From positions 124,001 through 188,000 of the forward strand of contig CAIYTH010000048.1 in NCBI GenBank assembly GCA_903929135.1: DNA of 64,000 bases, given 5' to 3'. Within the stretch, counting starts at the first letter, position 1. Every line of letters starts with the position of its first letter. This document shows, piece after piece, positions 1 to 11,757 of the stretch. This DNA is from an uncultured Chlorobiales bacterium (GTDB lineage: Bacteria; Bacteroidota; Chlorobiia; Chlorobiales; Chlorobiaceae). Under the pieces are notes generated by a model. That model saw nothing but the letters and a program-made list of their open reading frames with translations. It searched no databases and was not told the origin of the DNA. A program made the position numbers and the translations under genes.

Positions 1-2
1 AA

Positions 3-563
3 CATCCTGCCGGCAAACGCCTGAAGCCGAACACGACCGCACTCAGCGGAATGACCTTCGACATCGAGGGGAAATATTTCCCGGAATTCATCGGCAACAA
101 GTCATCGTTCGGGAAGCTGGCCGGCGAATTCCGCACCTACCTCCCCCTGAACGATTCACATTACTCAAGGGTCGTCCTGCGTCTCGGAGGGCAAAAAAAC
201 TGGGGGAAATATCCCTATTTCGAAGCCGCAACCATCGGGGGATCGGAATCGATCAGGGGGTACGACAGAAACCGGTTCGCCGGGGACGCCTCGGTGTATG
301 CAAATACCGAATTACGGCTCTACTGCGGGAAAACCACGATTTTCATCCCGATACTCTTCGGACCAATGCTGTTTACCGATACCGGCCGCGTATTCGTCGA
401 GGGCGAATCGTCGGACCAGTGGCATACCGGCGTCGGCGGGGGAATCTGGCTCGCACTCTTCGAACCCCGGTACAGCGCGCATATAGCCCTGGCAAGAGGC
501 CTCGACGCCGGAAGGCTGAGCGGCGACTATGCGATGTACGCGAAGGTCGGGTTCAGCTTTTGA
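3..563 (+). CDS. BamA/TamA-like outer membrane protein, C-terminal part (cut by window edge)
   Basis: The frame is open from the first bases of the window, so the gene begins upstream; a methionine at 51 is internal. What remains is a C-terminal beta-barrel of the bacterial surface antigen (D15/Omp85) family. The key sign is the stretch GGSESIRGYDRNRFAGD, matching the conserved (V/I)RG(F/Y) motif of strand-loop 6, followed by alternating hydrophobic strands and a terminal phenylalanine (KVGFSF), the usual beta-signal for barrel insertion. Family members insert outer membrane proteins or are two-domain patatin-barrel proteins; the missing N-terminus would decide which. Position and family are well supported, exact role is not. 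Confidence 0.8.
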   Translation, partial: HPAGKRLKPNTTALSGMTFDIEGKYFPEFIGNKSSFGKLAGEFRTYLPLNDSHYSRVVLRLGGQKNWGKYPYFEAATIGGSESIRGYDRNRFAGDASVYANTELRLYCGKTTIFIPILFGPMLFTDTGRVFVEGESSDQWHTGVGGGIWLALFEPRYSAHIALARGLDAGRLSGDYAMYAKVGFSF

Positions 564-648
564 GCCCTGTCGGACAACACCTCGAACGAGGACATTCCAT
601 CAACCCACAATCAACGCACCTCCAATGAAAAAAAGAGCCGGAAGGTCA

Positions 649-1185
649 ATGAACGTGCAACGCCCGGAGCTCATCCGAGAACTCATCGAACCTTATCGAC
701 AGGCACTGGAGGCGGATTTCGAGGCATACCTCAACCACTGTTTCCGCATCTGGAACTTCTGCCTTGCCCTTGCCGGAGAAGGCGGTGAAAAAGAGGTGAA
801 GATCGCCGTGGCGACCGTTTTCCATGATCTGGGGATCTGGTCGGATCGGACCTTCGACTACCTGCCGCATTCGAAAAAGCTGGCGCGCGAGTACCTCGAA
901 AAAACAGGCCGGAACGGCTGGATCGACGAAATTCTCTGCATGATCGAGGAGCATCACAAGCTGACAGAATGGAAGGGAAATCAGGAATGGCTCGTCGAAC
1001 CCTTCCGAAAGGCCGATCTGATCGACATTTCAGGAGGACTGATCAGGTTCAGCATGGATGATGAGTTCGTCAGGGAGGTGCTGGAGGAGTTTCCCAATGA
1101 AGGGTTCCACAAAACGCTTGTCCGGTTGGCCCTGAAAAGATTCAGGACACACCCGTTCTCCCCCCTGCCGATGGTGAAGTGGTAA
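649..1185 (+). CDS. HD-domain metal-dependent phosphohydrolase-like protein
   Basis: A 178-residue soluble protein with an HD-superfamily layout: a first His in YLNHCFRIW, the paired HD in VFHDLGIW, further His residues in EEHHKL, and a late Asp in RKADLID. These are the ligands that normally bind the metal centre. The substrate cannot be told. The start at 649 is preceded by a GGAAGG sequence only three bases away; an in-frame ATG at 625 is the alternative. It follows the barrel gene by about 85 bases and converges on the radical SAM gene, leaving only 19 bases between the stops. Confidence 0.75.
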   Translation: MNVQRPELIRELIEPYRQALEADFEAYLNHCFRIWNFCLALAGEGGEKEVKIAVATVFHDLGIWSDRTFDYLPHSKKLAREYLEKTGRNGWIDEILCMIEEHHKLTEWKGNQEWLVEPFRKADLIDISGGLIRFSMDDEFVREVLEEFPNEGFHKTLVRLALKRFRTHPFSPLPMVKW

Positions 1186-1204
1186 CCTGTACCGGAAACC
1201 CGGA

Positions 1205-2143
1205 TCAGCCCGCTTTCATCACCCAGTAGAGTTCGTCTCCATGCCTGACCCTGTTGAATCGGCCAGAGGCAAACATCGACTCCATCGCCTGCCGGACGGC
1301 GTCGGGGTCACCCGGAAAACAGTCGAAAAGCGCGTTTTCGAGTTCCCGCTCCTGCACCGGATGGCGTACGGCGATGGCCGTGACGGCTTCGAGGAGGTCA
1401 GAAGCCCCCTTCAGGTTCATGGTGCCCTTGACCGGATGGATCAACGGGGTAGACCGGGAAAGGATGAAAACCGCATTGCGGATACGATCGTCGTCGGGAA
1501 TGTTGACGTGGCCATCGGGGGCCGGCCTGGTCGGAACCACGAGGTGCACCGAATCGGGATGGATCGCCTCGATCACCCCGGCAAGATCCTCGAGTGCCTC
1601 GTCCGTGTCGTTCATACCTGCGATCAGCATCACCTCGAGCCACAGCTTTCCTTTGTACTCATTCCTGAACTGCATGAGCCCTTCGATGTGGAGCCTGAAG
1701 CTGAAACCGGGCGCCGGCCGGTCGATGAGATCGTGGAGTCCGGCCGAACCGGCGTTCAACGAAGGAAGCACGGCATCGGCTTCGAGCAGTTCCTGCCTGA
1801 CCTCGCGAAGGTGCAGGAGGGAGCCGTTGGTGATGACTGCCACCGGGATGGCGGTGACCTTCTTCACTTCATGGATGAGCCAGCCGATACCCTTGTAGAG
1901 CGTCGTCTCCCCTGAACCGACAAAGGTGATCCAGTCGATCGGGACGCCGCTGTCGAGCGCCTCGATGATCTCGTCCAGGATCTCCTGGCGGGGGAAAAAT
2001 TCGCTGCGCTCGGTGACGAACTGCTTCGTCCTGCCAAGCTGGCAATAGACGCAATTCCAGATGCAGCTCTTCGGGGGCAGCAGATCCACTCCGAGAGACT
2101 GTCCAAGCCTTTTCGAGGATACCGGGCCGAATACGTATTTCAT
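1205..2143 (-). CDS. Radical SAM protein, COG0731 (wyosine synthetase-like) type
   Basis: A 312-residue protein with the radical SAM cluster motif CxxxCxxC at Cys27, Cys31 and Cys34 (CIWNCVYC), preceded by the FGPVSSKRLGQSLGVDLLPP block typical of COG0731 proteins. SAM-binding glycines follow in FVGSGETTLYKG. The C-terminal roughly 70 residues look like a small helical/winged-helix domain. Database annotation often calls such proteins tRNA wyosine synthetase-like, but bacterial members have no proven wyosine role, so the substrate is open. It is transcribed leftward, directly downstream of the BCD transporter gene (19 bases between them), suggesting one transcript. Confidence 0.82.
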   Translation of the reverse strand: MKYVFGPVSSKRLGQSLGVDLLPPKSCIWNCVYCQLGRTKQFVTERSEFFPRQEILDEIIEALDSGVPIDWITFVGSGETTLYKGIGWLIHEVKKVTAIPVAVITNGSLLHLREVRQELLEADAVLPSLNAGSAGLHDLIDRPAPGFSFRLHIEGLMQFRNEYKGKLWLEVMLIAGMNDTDEALEDLAGVIEAIHPDSVHLVVPTRPAPDGHVNIPDDDRIRNAVFILSRSTPLIHPVKGTMNLKGASDLLEAVTAIAVRHPVQERELENALFDCFPGDPDAVRQAMESMFASGRFNRVRHGDELYWVMKAG

Positions 2144-2162
2144 GGTCGTAACTTCCTGGGGT

Positions 2163-3512
2163 TCAGCCGGCCTTGGCCTCAGCGGCCATTTCCGCTATTT
2201 TGGCTGCGCTCTCAGCCTCGAACTCCTCCTTGGAAATATGGGGAAGCACCAGGCTCGATGCCGTGAAGGCCACGATCTCGAGGACAAAGATACCCGTATA
2301 TGACCACATCTGGCTGCCCGTAAAGCTGAAGATCACGTCGTGCAGCACTCCGGCCCCGAAATGCCCGATGAAAATGGCGAGGCTCTGTGCGGTCCCCCAG
2401 AGTCCGATATAGACGCCGCTCCGTCCGGCGGTCATGGTCATCATCATAGAGAGGTTGGACACGCTCGCCGCACCGAGACCGATGCCGGTCACGACAAGCG
2501 CGACACGCAGCAGGGTCATATCGAGCCTGAACCCGGCGGCGATCACCAGGGCAAAGCCGATCGCACCGAACACGTTGCCGAAATATGCGCCGCGCTTCGG
2601 GCCGATCCGCGACAGGAGGAAGCCGACCAGCAGCATGAAGATGAGCTGGGTGCCGCCCATGGTCGGCCGGAAAAGTTGCGTCGTCTTGCCGACAGGCATA
2701 CCGAATACCTGGCCGCCGAAGGGATCCATGACGATCTCATTGGCAAACAGCGCAAAGATCGAGATAAAGATGTAAAAGGCGAAGAGCAGGGTTTTAGGTG
2801 ACGACGAGAGCAGGCGTACCGACTCCGAAAAACTGAGGCTGTGCTTTTCAGCGGCCTTGGCTGCATCGGTGTTGCGCTTTTCGACGCCGATGATAGCGAC
2901 GAGGCCGACGACGAGGGCGATGACGCCGCCGATATCGGCCACCTTGTTCAACCGCTCGGGCGTATAGACGTCGAGGTACAGGCCGACGGTCTTGGTGGCG
3001 ATGATGGTGGTCAGCACCATGAGTGTCCAGCTCGCCCCGGTGATCTTGCCGATATGCTTCTCGGCCACCGTATCAGCAATGAGTGCATAGTAGGAGGTCG
3101 TGGCGACCTGGAGGCCGAAGCCGAAAAGCAGGAAAATGAAGCAGAGCTTCCAGAGCCCGACGTCGGTCAGCAACAGGGGCAGCATCTTCTGAAAAGCCAT
3201 GCCGCCGATTTTCACCTCATAGGCGGCCGACGGAGACAGGACGAACGCCGCCACGCAGCTCACCAGACCGAGCAGGATATACGGGGTACGGCGGTAACCC
3301 AGCAGGCGTGAGCGGTCTGAAAGATTGCCGGCCCACACCTTGACGCCGAAAATGGCCAGCAGCTCTTTCAGGCTGATAAGGCCGAACACGATGGTCGATG
3401 AGATGCCGAGGTCGGTCGTCATCACCCGGTTCAGTGTGTCGTGCAGGAAACCGAGCATGATGCCGAACCCCATCTGGAACAGGGCAAGCCGGACAAGATT
3501 GAATGTTTTCAT
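2163..3512 (-). CDS. BCD-family MFS transporter (PucC/LhaA-like)
   Basis: A 449-residue membrane protein with about 12 hydrophobic segments, starting MKTFNLVRLALFQMGFGIM. The N-terminal pattern and the SDRSRLLGYRRTPYILLG loop between helices match the bacteriochlorophyll delivery (BCD) family of the major facilitator superfamily, known from phototrophs (PucC, LhaA, Bch2-type proteins). Family members help assemble light-harvesting complexes, probably by handling bacteriochlorophyll; direct transport is not shown. Its presence in this phototroph fits such a role in antenna or reaction-centre assembly. The C-terminus is Ala/Glu-rich. It is probably co-transcribed with the radical SAM gene downstream. 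Confidence 0.85.
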   Translation of the reverse strand: MKTFNLVRLALFQMGFGIMLGFLHDTLNRVMTTDLGISSTIVFGLISLKELLAIFGVKVWAGNLSDRSRLLGYRRTPYILLGLVSCVAAFVLSPSAAYEVKIGGMAFQKMLPLLLTDVGLWKLCFIFLLFGFGLQVATTSYYALIADTVAEKHIGKITGASWTLMVLTTIIATKTVGLYLDVYTPERLNKVADIGGVIALVVGLVAIIGVEKRNTDAAKAAEKHSLSFSESVRLLSSSPKTLLFAFYIFISIFALFANEIVMDPFGGQVFGMPVGKTTQLFRPTMGGTQLIFMLLVGFLLSRIGPKRGAYFGNVFGAIGFALVIAAGFRLDMTLLRVALVVTGIGLGAASVSNLSMMMTMTAGRSGVYIGLWGTAQSLAIFIGHFGAGVLHDVIFSFTGSQMWSYTGIFVLEIVAFTASSLVLPHISKEEFEAESAAKIAEMAAEAKAG

Positions 3513-3624
3513 GAACCGCCGGAAATGTTTGAGCCAGACATTGGGAATCAGAGGCCTAATTTACTATAAAAGCCCCACGTTCTGAAACTTTGTCGCCAAA
3601 CTGCGGCGTTCTGTCACCGGGCAT

Positions 3625-3660
3625 AAAAAAAGCCGGGCATGCAGAGGCCCGGCTTTTCAA
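3625..3660 (-). terminator. Rho-independent terminator of the lipoprotein cytochrome gene
   Basis: A perfect 10-bp stem (AAAGCCGGGC at 3629-3638 with GCCCGGCTTT at 3647-3656, 8-base loop) flanked by A-runs on the left and Ts on the right, so it can work in both directions. It lies just past the leftward cytochrome gene. Confidence 0.85.
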
Positions 3661-3700
3661 GCTTGGACGGATGAACTGATGTCAACGGCTCAGGACCGGG

Positions 3701-4147
3701 TTACTTCGACCTGGCGAGCATGTAGCGCACCGCGTTGGCTACCTCGGTGTCACTGAGCTCGGCATTGCCGCCCCTGGGTGGCATTGCGCCCTGCTTGCCC
3801 TCGAAGCCGTCGATCGATTTTTGCGTCAGGACCTCGAGCCCCAAGCCGAAGCGATCCTTCCAGTCCTCCCTGGTGCCCGGCTTCGGCGCGCCGCCGGTGC
3901 CGCTATCGTGGCAACCCGCACAGCTCCGCTCATAGACCTCCTCGCCTGCTGCGATCTGGGGATCACTGATGCTCTGGTCAAACGCCGAAGGCTTTTCGCC
4001 GCCTGTAATTTCGGCACTTTCGCTTTGCGCCGATTCCTTATGGTCTGCCGGTTCCCGGGGTTCGGTATTCTGGGCGCTGCAGGCTCCCAGAAAAAGCATG
4101 CCTGTCACAGAGAGCGTCACTAAATGCTTCATGGTTTGACTTGTCAT
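3701..4147 (-). CDS. Lipoprotein monohaem cytochrome c (c5-like)
   Basis: A 148-residue protein with a lipoprotein signal (hydrophobic stretch then LGAC, Cys23 as the lipid anchor), a Glu/Ser-rich linker of about 40 residues, and a class I cytochrome c domain. Haem attachment is CAGCH (Cys76, Cys79, His80) and the likely axial Met is in GAMPPRGG. The domain resembles the cytochrome c-555 encoded at 23264-23593 (same GAP.LG and PP/PAKGGN.LS patterns), so this looks like a membrane-tethered relative, perhaps carrying electrons to the reaction centre or an oxidoreductase. An alternative start is the Met at 4132; neither start has a clear ribosome site. Confidence 0.85.
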   Translation of the reverse strand: MTSQTMKHLVTLSVTGMLFLGACSAQNTEPREPADHKESAQSESAEITGGEKPSAFDQSISDPQIAAGEEVYERSCAGCHDSGTGGAPKPGTREDWKDRFGLGLEVLTQKSIDGFEGKQGAMPPRGGNAELSDTEVANAVRYMLARSK

Positions 4148-6233
<2,086 letters not shown>

Positions 6234-6252
6234 TTGTCTGGAGCGCCTCTCT

Positions 6253-6345
6253 CTCCCCGGACTGAAGTCCGGGGCAATAAAAAAAATGCATTTCGAGGGG
6301 TTCAATTGCCCCCGGGGTTCAACCAGGGGTCAAGGGGCAATGAAA
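6253..6345. repeat. Intergenic palindromic repeat, family B (copy 1)
   Basis: The left unit is a 9-bp perfect stem, CCCCGGACT-GA-AGTCCGGGG (6255-6274), followed by GGGGCAAT-like sequence. The right unit is a degenerate version around CCCCGGGGTTCAACCAGGGG ending GGGGCAATGAA. The same architecture recurs at 35471-35558 and, decayed, at 41163-41228. It fills the spacer between the convergent thiC and tpiA genes. Confidence 0.75.
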
Positions 6346-6384
6346 GCGGGATGTGCATGCCGGGAAAGCTGCAACCGCGAAACG

Positions 6385-6423
6385 AAAAAGCCATCATCCG
6401 GCGGTCACCGGATGATGGCTTTT
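6385..6423 (-). terminator. Terminator of the greA-tpiA transcript
   Basis: A perfect 15-bp stem (6387-6401 with 6408-6422, 6-base loop CGGTCA), with an A-run on the left that gives a U-tract for leftward transcription. Ts at the right end may let it stop rightward transcripts too. Confidence 0.9.
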
Positions 6424-6448
6424 CAGCAGTCTCTAAATTCGTGGTGCT

Positions 6449-7201
<753 letters not shown>

Positions 7202-7202
7202 A

Positions 7203-7427
7203 TCAGTATTCGGTTACTACCTCTCGGTAGATTTTGTCAATGTCAGCGATCTGGAACGTGTGTTTACCAGAGCGGGCATCACGGAGTTCGAGCTTGTCCT
7301 GATCGAGGGCGGTAATTTTTCCGTGCCATACCCGCTGCTCCCTGGTGATCAGGTTGATCTCCTTGTCGAGCAGTTCGCGGTTGCCGCCGATCTGCCTGGT
7401 AGTATAGATAATCTGTCGTTTTCCCAT
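7203..7427 (-). CDS. Small conserved-looking protein of unknown function
   Basis: A 74-residue basic protein starting [15 protein letters not shown]. The frame extends 18 codons further upstream into greA, but the Met at 7427, 25 bases past the greA stop, is the sensible start. It lies tightly between greA and tpiA, ending one base before tpiA begins, which argues that it is a real gene. The pattern [15 protein letters not shown] followed by short strands suggests a small beta-barrel (SH3- or Sm-like), but this is only a guess from strand spacing. No function is assigned. Confidence 0.6.
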   Translation of the reverse strand: MGKRQIIYTTRQIGGNRELLDKEINLITREQRVWHGKITALDQDKLELRDARSGKHTFQIADIDKIYREVVTEY

Positions 7428-7452
7428 GAAGGTCGTGTTAATATTAGGAGCG

Positions 7453-7932
7453 CTATTTAACGAAAATCTCCAATATCTCATAATGGAGTTCGCCTTTGGG
7501 CACGCTTATCCGAACCTTGTCGCCGACTGCCTTGCCGATCAGCGCCTTTCCGACGGGAGATCGAACCGAAATCTTGCCGAGATCGGAATCGGACTCTTCA
7601 GAGGAAACAAGGGTATATTCGATGACTTCGTCATCCGCCTGGAGATTGCGGAGCTTCACCGAGGTGAGGATGTATACCCGATCGGTCTTGACCTGCTTCG
7701 GATCGAGAATGGTGGCCGCGGCCAGCTTGCCTTCGAGATCGCTGATCTTCGACTCCAGCTGGGACTGCTCTTCGCGGGCGGCGTCGTACTCGGCGTTTTC
7801 GCTCAGGTCACCGTGAGAGCGGGCTTCCGCGATCTTTTCGAGTACCTCCTTGCGCGTCTGCGTAATCAACAGATGAAGATCTTCCTTGAGCCGGTTGTAC
7901 CCATCCCTTGTCAGATATATTCGATCACTCAT
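7453..7932 (-). CDS. greA: Transcription elongation factor GreA
   Basis: GreA rescues backtracked RNA polymerase by stimulating cleavage of the transcript 3' end. The 159-residue product has the N-terminal coiled coil with the acidic tip ([16 protein letters not shown]) and the C-terminal FKBP-like domain ([16 protein letters not shown]), both hallmarks. The start at 7932 ([12 protein letters not shown]) is preferred over an in-frame Met 24 bases upstream because it matches family length. It heads the leftward greA-small ORF-tpiA run. Confidence 0.96.
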   Translation of the reverse strand: MSDRIYLTRDGYNRLKEDLHLLITQTRKEVLEKIAEARSHGDLSENAEYDAAREEQSQLESKISDLEGKLAAATILDPKQVKTDRVYILTSVKLRNLQADDEVIEYTLVSSEESDSDLGKISVRSPVGKALIGKAVGDKVRISVPKGELHYEILEIFVK

Positions 7933-8061
7933 GTCGATTCGTGTTTTGGTTGGCAATACGAAAGAGCATAACAGTCACCGCACGGGCATCCCGGACGGCC
8001 GGAAAAACGGATCGGCCGCGCATCCAGGAGGGTTGCGGCAGCGAAGGTACAGGTGGCTAAC

Positions 8062-8101
8062 AAAAAAGAAGCAAAGTCAGCATCGGGGCTGACTTTACTT
8101 C
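8062..8101 (-). terminator. Terminator after the DegP-like protease gene
   Basis: A long hairpin: GAAG-c-AAAGTCAGC (8068-8081), loop ATCGGG, GCTGACTTT-a-CTTC (8088-8101), with six As at the left giving a U-tract for the leftward transcript. Confidence 0.85.
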
Positions 8102-8196
8102 TACAGGAAATGTAAGCATCTTTATCGTCTGGGCAAAGAACCATTGCTGGTCGCCCTGAAAAATCTGCGCCGCGCTTCGATGCCGGTCGAGACGGC

Positions 8197-9654
8197 TTAC
8201 AGTTTGAAGCTGCAGTAGAGACGGCTCCAGCCCCGTTCGATGAGCAGGAGCATCGTATCACCGCGTTTCTTTCCCTTGATCGCGTCTTCGAATGCCGAGA
8301 CCGATGTCACCCTCTTCCGGTCCACAGACAGAACGAAATCACCTGGACGAAGCCCGGCTGCAGATGCCGGACTCGAAGCGAGGACGGCGGTCACGATCAC
8401 CCGCCGCGAGTCCGCATTCTTGTGCAGTTGTTCGGCGAGCTGGGCATCGAGCTTCGAAAACCTGAAGCCGAGAAGGTTGCTGTCGGCCCCAGTTGACAAT
8501 TCGGCGACGGTTCCGGGTTTGTCAGGCAGGTTCTCGATTCTTGCGGTGATGTTCCTCGGCACACCGTCGCGGCTGGCCAGGATGGTGGCCGAGCTTCCCG
8601 GGCTCTGGCTCGCTATGAGGTCGCGAAGTTCCGCAGCACTCGAAACCTTCCTGGAGTTGAACTCGAATATCACGTCACCGCCCATCAGTCCGGCCCTCGC
8701 CGCAGGCCCTCGCTCGACGACCTTTTCGACCATCACGCCTTCCCTGGTCCTCATGTGGAGACCCCTGGCGAGATTCTCGTCGATATCCGTCAGGGCCAGG
8801 CCGAGATAACCGCGGCTTACGGTGCCTTTCTCGAGAATCTCCCGGAGGACCCTGTTGGCCGTGTTCGACGGAACTGCGAAGCCGATGCTCTCGAAACCGG
8901 CCACCCGGTTGGTGACCGCCGTGCTGATGCCGACAAGCTCGCCGTTGATGTTCACCAGCGCACCGCCGGAGTTTCCGGGATTGATGGCCGCATCGGTCTG
9001 GATCATATCATCGTATCCGGCAGATCCCGAACCGGAGCCGCCACTGGCGCTGACAATCCCGCGTGAGACCGTATTGGAGAGATTCTCCCTGATCGGGCTT
9101 CCGATGGCGAGCACCCATTCCCCGACGCGCAGACGGTTGCTGTCGCCGATCTTGATAGGCTTCAGGCCGGAAACATCGACCTTGAGGACCGCAATGTCGG
9201 CACGAGGATCCGTTCCGACGACTCTGGCAGGAATCTTCCGCTTGTCGGAGGTCATGATCGAGACGCTGTCGACACCTTCGATGACATGGCTGTTGGTCAG
9301 GATATAGCCGTCGGCCCCTACGATGACGCCCGAACCGAGACCGGAGAGGGTCGGCCTGGAGTTGTTGACGCTCCTGCCCTTCTCCCCGGCAGAGGTGCCG
9401 AAGAAGTCGGAGGGAAACACCGGTGGTCGGTTGAGCCAGCTTTCGGTGTAGATGGTAACCACCGACGATGCTGCCGACCCGGCGACCTGGATGAACGATT
9501 GGTTCAGGTCGGCGAGCTGATGCGAGGCCGGGCTTTTCGATCTTTCAGCAGCCTGAACCTGTCCGGCTCCTGAATGAAGTCCCGGATTCGGCAAAGCAAG
9601 CAAGCCTGCCGAAATGAAAAACAGTGATTTGATGCTGGTCCTCTTATAACTCAT
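8197..9654 (-). CDS. Periplasmic serine protease, DegP/HtrA (Do) family
   Basis: A 485-residue exported protease/chaperone for misfolded envelope proteins. A signal peptide covers about residues 1-35 (cleavage near VQA-AE). The trypsin-like domain has the complete triad His123 (NSHVIEG), Asp153 (DPRADIAVL) and Ser229 (GNSGGAL), followed by two PDZ domains (about 280-370 and 390-475). This is the standard Do layout. It is transcribed leftward, 23 bases after trpE, and may share a transcript despite the unrelated function. DegP, DegQ and MucD cannot be told apart here. Confidence 0.93.
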   Translation of the reverse strand: MSYKRTSIKSLFFISAGLLALPNPGLHSGAGQVQAAERSKSPASHQLADLNQSFIQVAGSAASSVVTIYTESWLNRPPVFPSDFFGTSAGEKGRSVNNSRPTLSGLGSGVIVGADGYILTNSHVIEGVDSVSIMTSDKRKIPARVVGTDPRADIAVLKVDVSGLKPIKIGDSNRLRVGEWVLAIGSPIRENLSNTVSRGIVSASGGSGSGSAGYDDMIQTDAAINPGNSGGALVNINGELVGISTAVTNRVAGFESIGFAVPSNTANRVLREILEKGTVSRGYLGLALTDIDENLARGLHMRTREGVMVEKVVERGPAARAGLMGGDVIFEFNSRKVSSAAELRDLIASQSPGSSATILASRDGVPRNITARIENLPDKPGTVAELSTGADSNLLGFRFSKLDAQLAEQLHKNADSRRVIVTAVLASSPASAAGLRPGDFVLSVDRKRVTSVSAFEDAIKGKKRGDTMLLLIERGWSRLYCSFKL

Positions 9655-9677
9655 GGCTGCTCCGGATTGTAAGTTGA

Positions 9678-11192
9678 TCAGGATGTTGTCTCGATGCTTT
9701 CGAGGGCGGTAAGGCCGGCCCTCATCTTGTTCATGGTCTCTTCGTATTCGTATTCCGGGGTCGAATCGGCGACGATGCCTCCGGCCGCCTGGAAATAGAT
9801 GACCCCGTCCCGTATCACCATCGTCCGGATGGCGATGGCCGTGGTGAGGTTGCCACGGAAATCGAGGTAACCCACCGAGCCGCCGTAAAGGCCGCGCTTC
9901 TCGCGTTCGAGTTCGTAGATGATCTCCATGGACCGGACCTTCGGGGCGCCGGTCAGCGTACCGGCCGGGAAACAGGACCAGAAAGCGTCCATTGCGCTCA
10001 ATTCGTCCTGCAGCTCTCCCCTGACGTTGCTGACGATATGCATGACGTGCGAATACTTCTCGATCACCATCATTTCGTTGGTCTCTACCGTACCGATTTT
10101 CGCGATACGGCCGATATCGTTGCGGCTCAGGTCGATGAGCATCAGGTGTTCAGCACACTCCTTCTCGTCGGCGAGCAGCTCGTGGGCGATGCGTTCGTCC
10201 TCCTCGAAGCTCTCCCCCCTGCGCCGGGTGCCCGCAATGGGCCGGGTATCGACCATGCGACGACCGCTATGGTCACGCTCGACCTTGACGAGCAGCTCGG
10301 GCGATGATCCCACCACATGGAACTCCCCGAAGTCGAAGAAATAGAGGTAGGGCGAAGGGTTGATGGTGCGCAGCACGCGATAGACGTCGAAGGGCCTGGT
10401 GTGCAGCTTCCGCTTCAGGCGCTGCGATACCTGGACCTGGAAAATGTCGCCGTTCAGGATGTACTCTTTCGCCTTGAGCACCTTTTCGTAATACTCCTCC
10501 CTGCGGGTATTAGACACCACGGGTTCAGGCAGTTCCGGCCTGAGGGACACGAGATCGCGGTCAAGCGGCTCGAACATCAGCGCCGCAAGTTCCCCGATCT
10601 TCTTCTCTGCCCGCTGACGGTCGCCCTCATCCAGGTAGTTCGCAACCAGGAAGAGCTTGCGCATGACGTTGTCGAAGATGACCAGCGTGTCGCAGAACAG
10701 AAGGCAAAGGTCGGGCAGGCCTGCAGGATCGGGCAGCTCTGCGGCAGGGATCTTCTCGATGAGATGCATGGTATCATACCCGAAATAGCCGAACACACCT
10801 GAGGTGATCATGGTGGGCGATCCGTTCTTGCTTCGTGGCGTATCGGCGGACGAGAAAGAAGCCAGGCAGCGGTCCACGATCTCGCGCAACTCCTTCCCGT
10901 CGCGAACGATCGCTTCGAGAGAACGGAACCTTTCGTCACGTATCTCGATCGAGACCTCGCCCCCGACCGTACCCCTGAGCACCGCAACCGGATCGACGGC
11001 GATATAGGAGAATCGGGCAAGCAGCTCTTCGCCCTCAACCGATTCGAGGAGGCACGAGTAGGGACGCTGCATCTTGAGGTAGACCGAAACCGGCGTCTCG
11101 GTATCGGCCTGGAAGGTTTTGACAAGCGGCTTGAGCATGAACGGCGCAGCATCTGCCGAAGCGTTCCCGCTCTCTGAAAATGTGGTGGTCAT
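9678..11192 (-). CDS. trpE: Anthranilate synthase component I
   Basis: Makes anthranilate from chorismate with ammonia supplied by the TrpG partner, the first step of tryptophan synthesis. The 504-residue protein has an N-terminal TrpE domain with the feedback-site sequence LLESVEGEE (the Ser in the conserved LLES tryptophan-binding motif) and a C-terminal chorismate-binding domain with GSSPELLV, RPIAGTRRRG, DEKECAEHLMLIDLSRND and SCFPAGTLTGAPKVRSMEII. TrpG is not adjacent. No attenuator leader with Trp codons was recognised in the short upstream spacer. Confidence 0.96.
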   Translation of the reverse strand: MTTTFSESGNASADAAPFMLKPLVKTFQADTETPVSVYLKMQRPYSCLLESVEGEELLARFSYIAVDPVAVLRGTVGGEVSIEIRDERFRSLEAIVRDGKELREIVDRCLASFSSADTPRSKNGSPTMITSGVFGYFGYDTMHLIEKIPAAELPDPAGLPDLCLLFCDTLVIFDNVMRKLFLVANYLDEGDRQRAEKKIGELAALMFEPLDRDLVSLRPELPEPVVSNTRREEYYEKVLKAKEYILNGDIFQVQVSQRLKRKLHTRPFDVYRVLRTINPSPYLYFFDFGEFHVVGSSPELLVKVERDHSGRRMVDTRPIAGTRRRGESFEEDERIAHELLADEKECAEHLMLIDLSRNDIGRIAKIGTVETNEMMVIEKYSHVMHIVSNVRGELQDELSAMDAFWSCFPAGTLTGAPKVRSMEIIYELEREKRGLYGGSVGYLDFRGNLTTAIAIRTMVIRDGVIYFQAAGGIVADSTPEYEYEETMNKMRAGLTALESIETTS

Positions 11193-11253
11193 GAATATTG
11201 ACTGCTTCGATAAGGGAAAAAAATCATATCATTATTTGCAGGACAACCTGTAA

Positions 11254-11757
11254 GTGAACCATGCCCCTAACTCCATGAAACAAGAATGCAACATCAGCAG
11301 GAACTGGTTCAAGGCGCTCATGCTGTCACCCGGCGTACTGTTCGCCGCGTTTTACCTCGTGGTCTGGTTCTCCACGAACATCTACCTCGACCACACCTTC
11401 AGGAACAATCTTAACCGATCTTTCAGCTCAGTTGCCGGAAGCCGCTACCAGCTTAAAATCGGCTCGCTCGGCACCGGCCCCGAGCTCAATTTCCTGACAC
11501 TGAAACAGCTTGAGTTCGTCCCGATAACATCCGAAAAATCCTCGCCGCCGAGAAGCATCAGGATCGACAAGCTCGATATCGCATGCCCCGATGTCGGATT
11601 TTTCCTGATCAGACCCTCCTGGGCCGAAATCACGACGAGGATGGTTTCTCAGAAGCTCCTTTACCGCTGCGGAAACCAGGCGGTCTCAATGAACGATGAG
11701 CCCGGTCCGGCCCCAGCGTATCGACGAAACCTTGTCCAACGGGCTGGAGAGGATTGA
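11254..11757 (+). CDS. Membrane-anchored protein of unknown function, possibly 3'-truncated
   Basis: 167 residues from a GTG at 11254 (an AGGA sequence lies about 10 bases upstream); an ATG at 11275 is an alternative. One transmembrane helix is clear (LSPGVLFAAFYLVVWF), followed by a periplasmic segment with short strands (YQLKIGSLGTGPELNFLTLKQL) that recalls the start of AsmA-like proteins. The last 24 residues read the lepB gene backwards (72-base convergent overlap), which suggests the original 3' end was lost. Not assigned to a family. Confidence 0.5.
   Translation: MNHAPNSMKQECNISRNWFKALMLSPGVLFAAFYLVVWFSTNIYLDHTFRNNLNRSFSSVAGSRYQLKIGSLGTGPELNFLTLKQLEFVPITSEKSSPPRSIRIDKLDIACPDVGFFLIRPSWAEITTRMVSQKLLYRCGNQAVSMNDEPGPAPAYRRNLVQRAGED

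Noticed and set aside
7929-8261. 110-codon minus-strand ORF between the protease and greA
   Set aside because: Overlaps the protease 3' end and its terminator hairpin; no motif.
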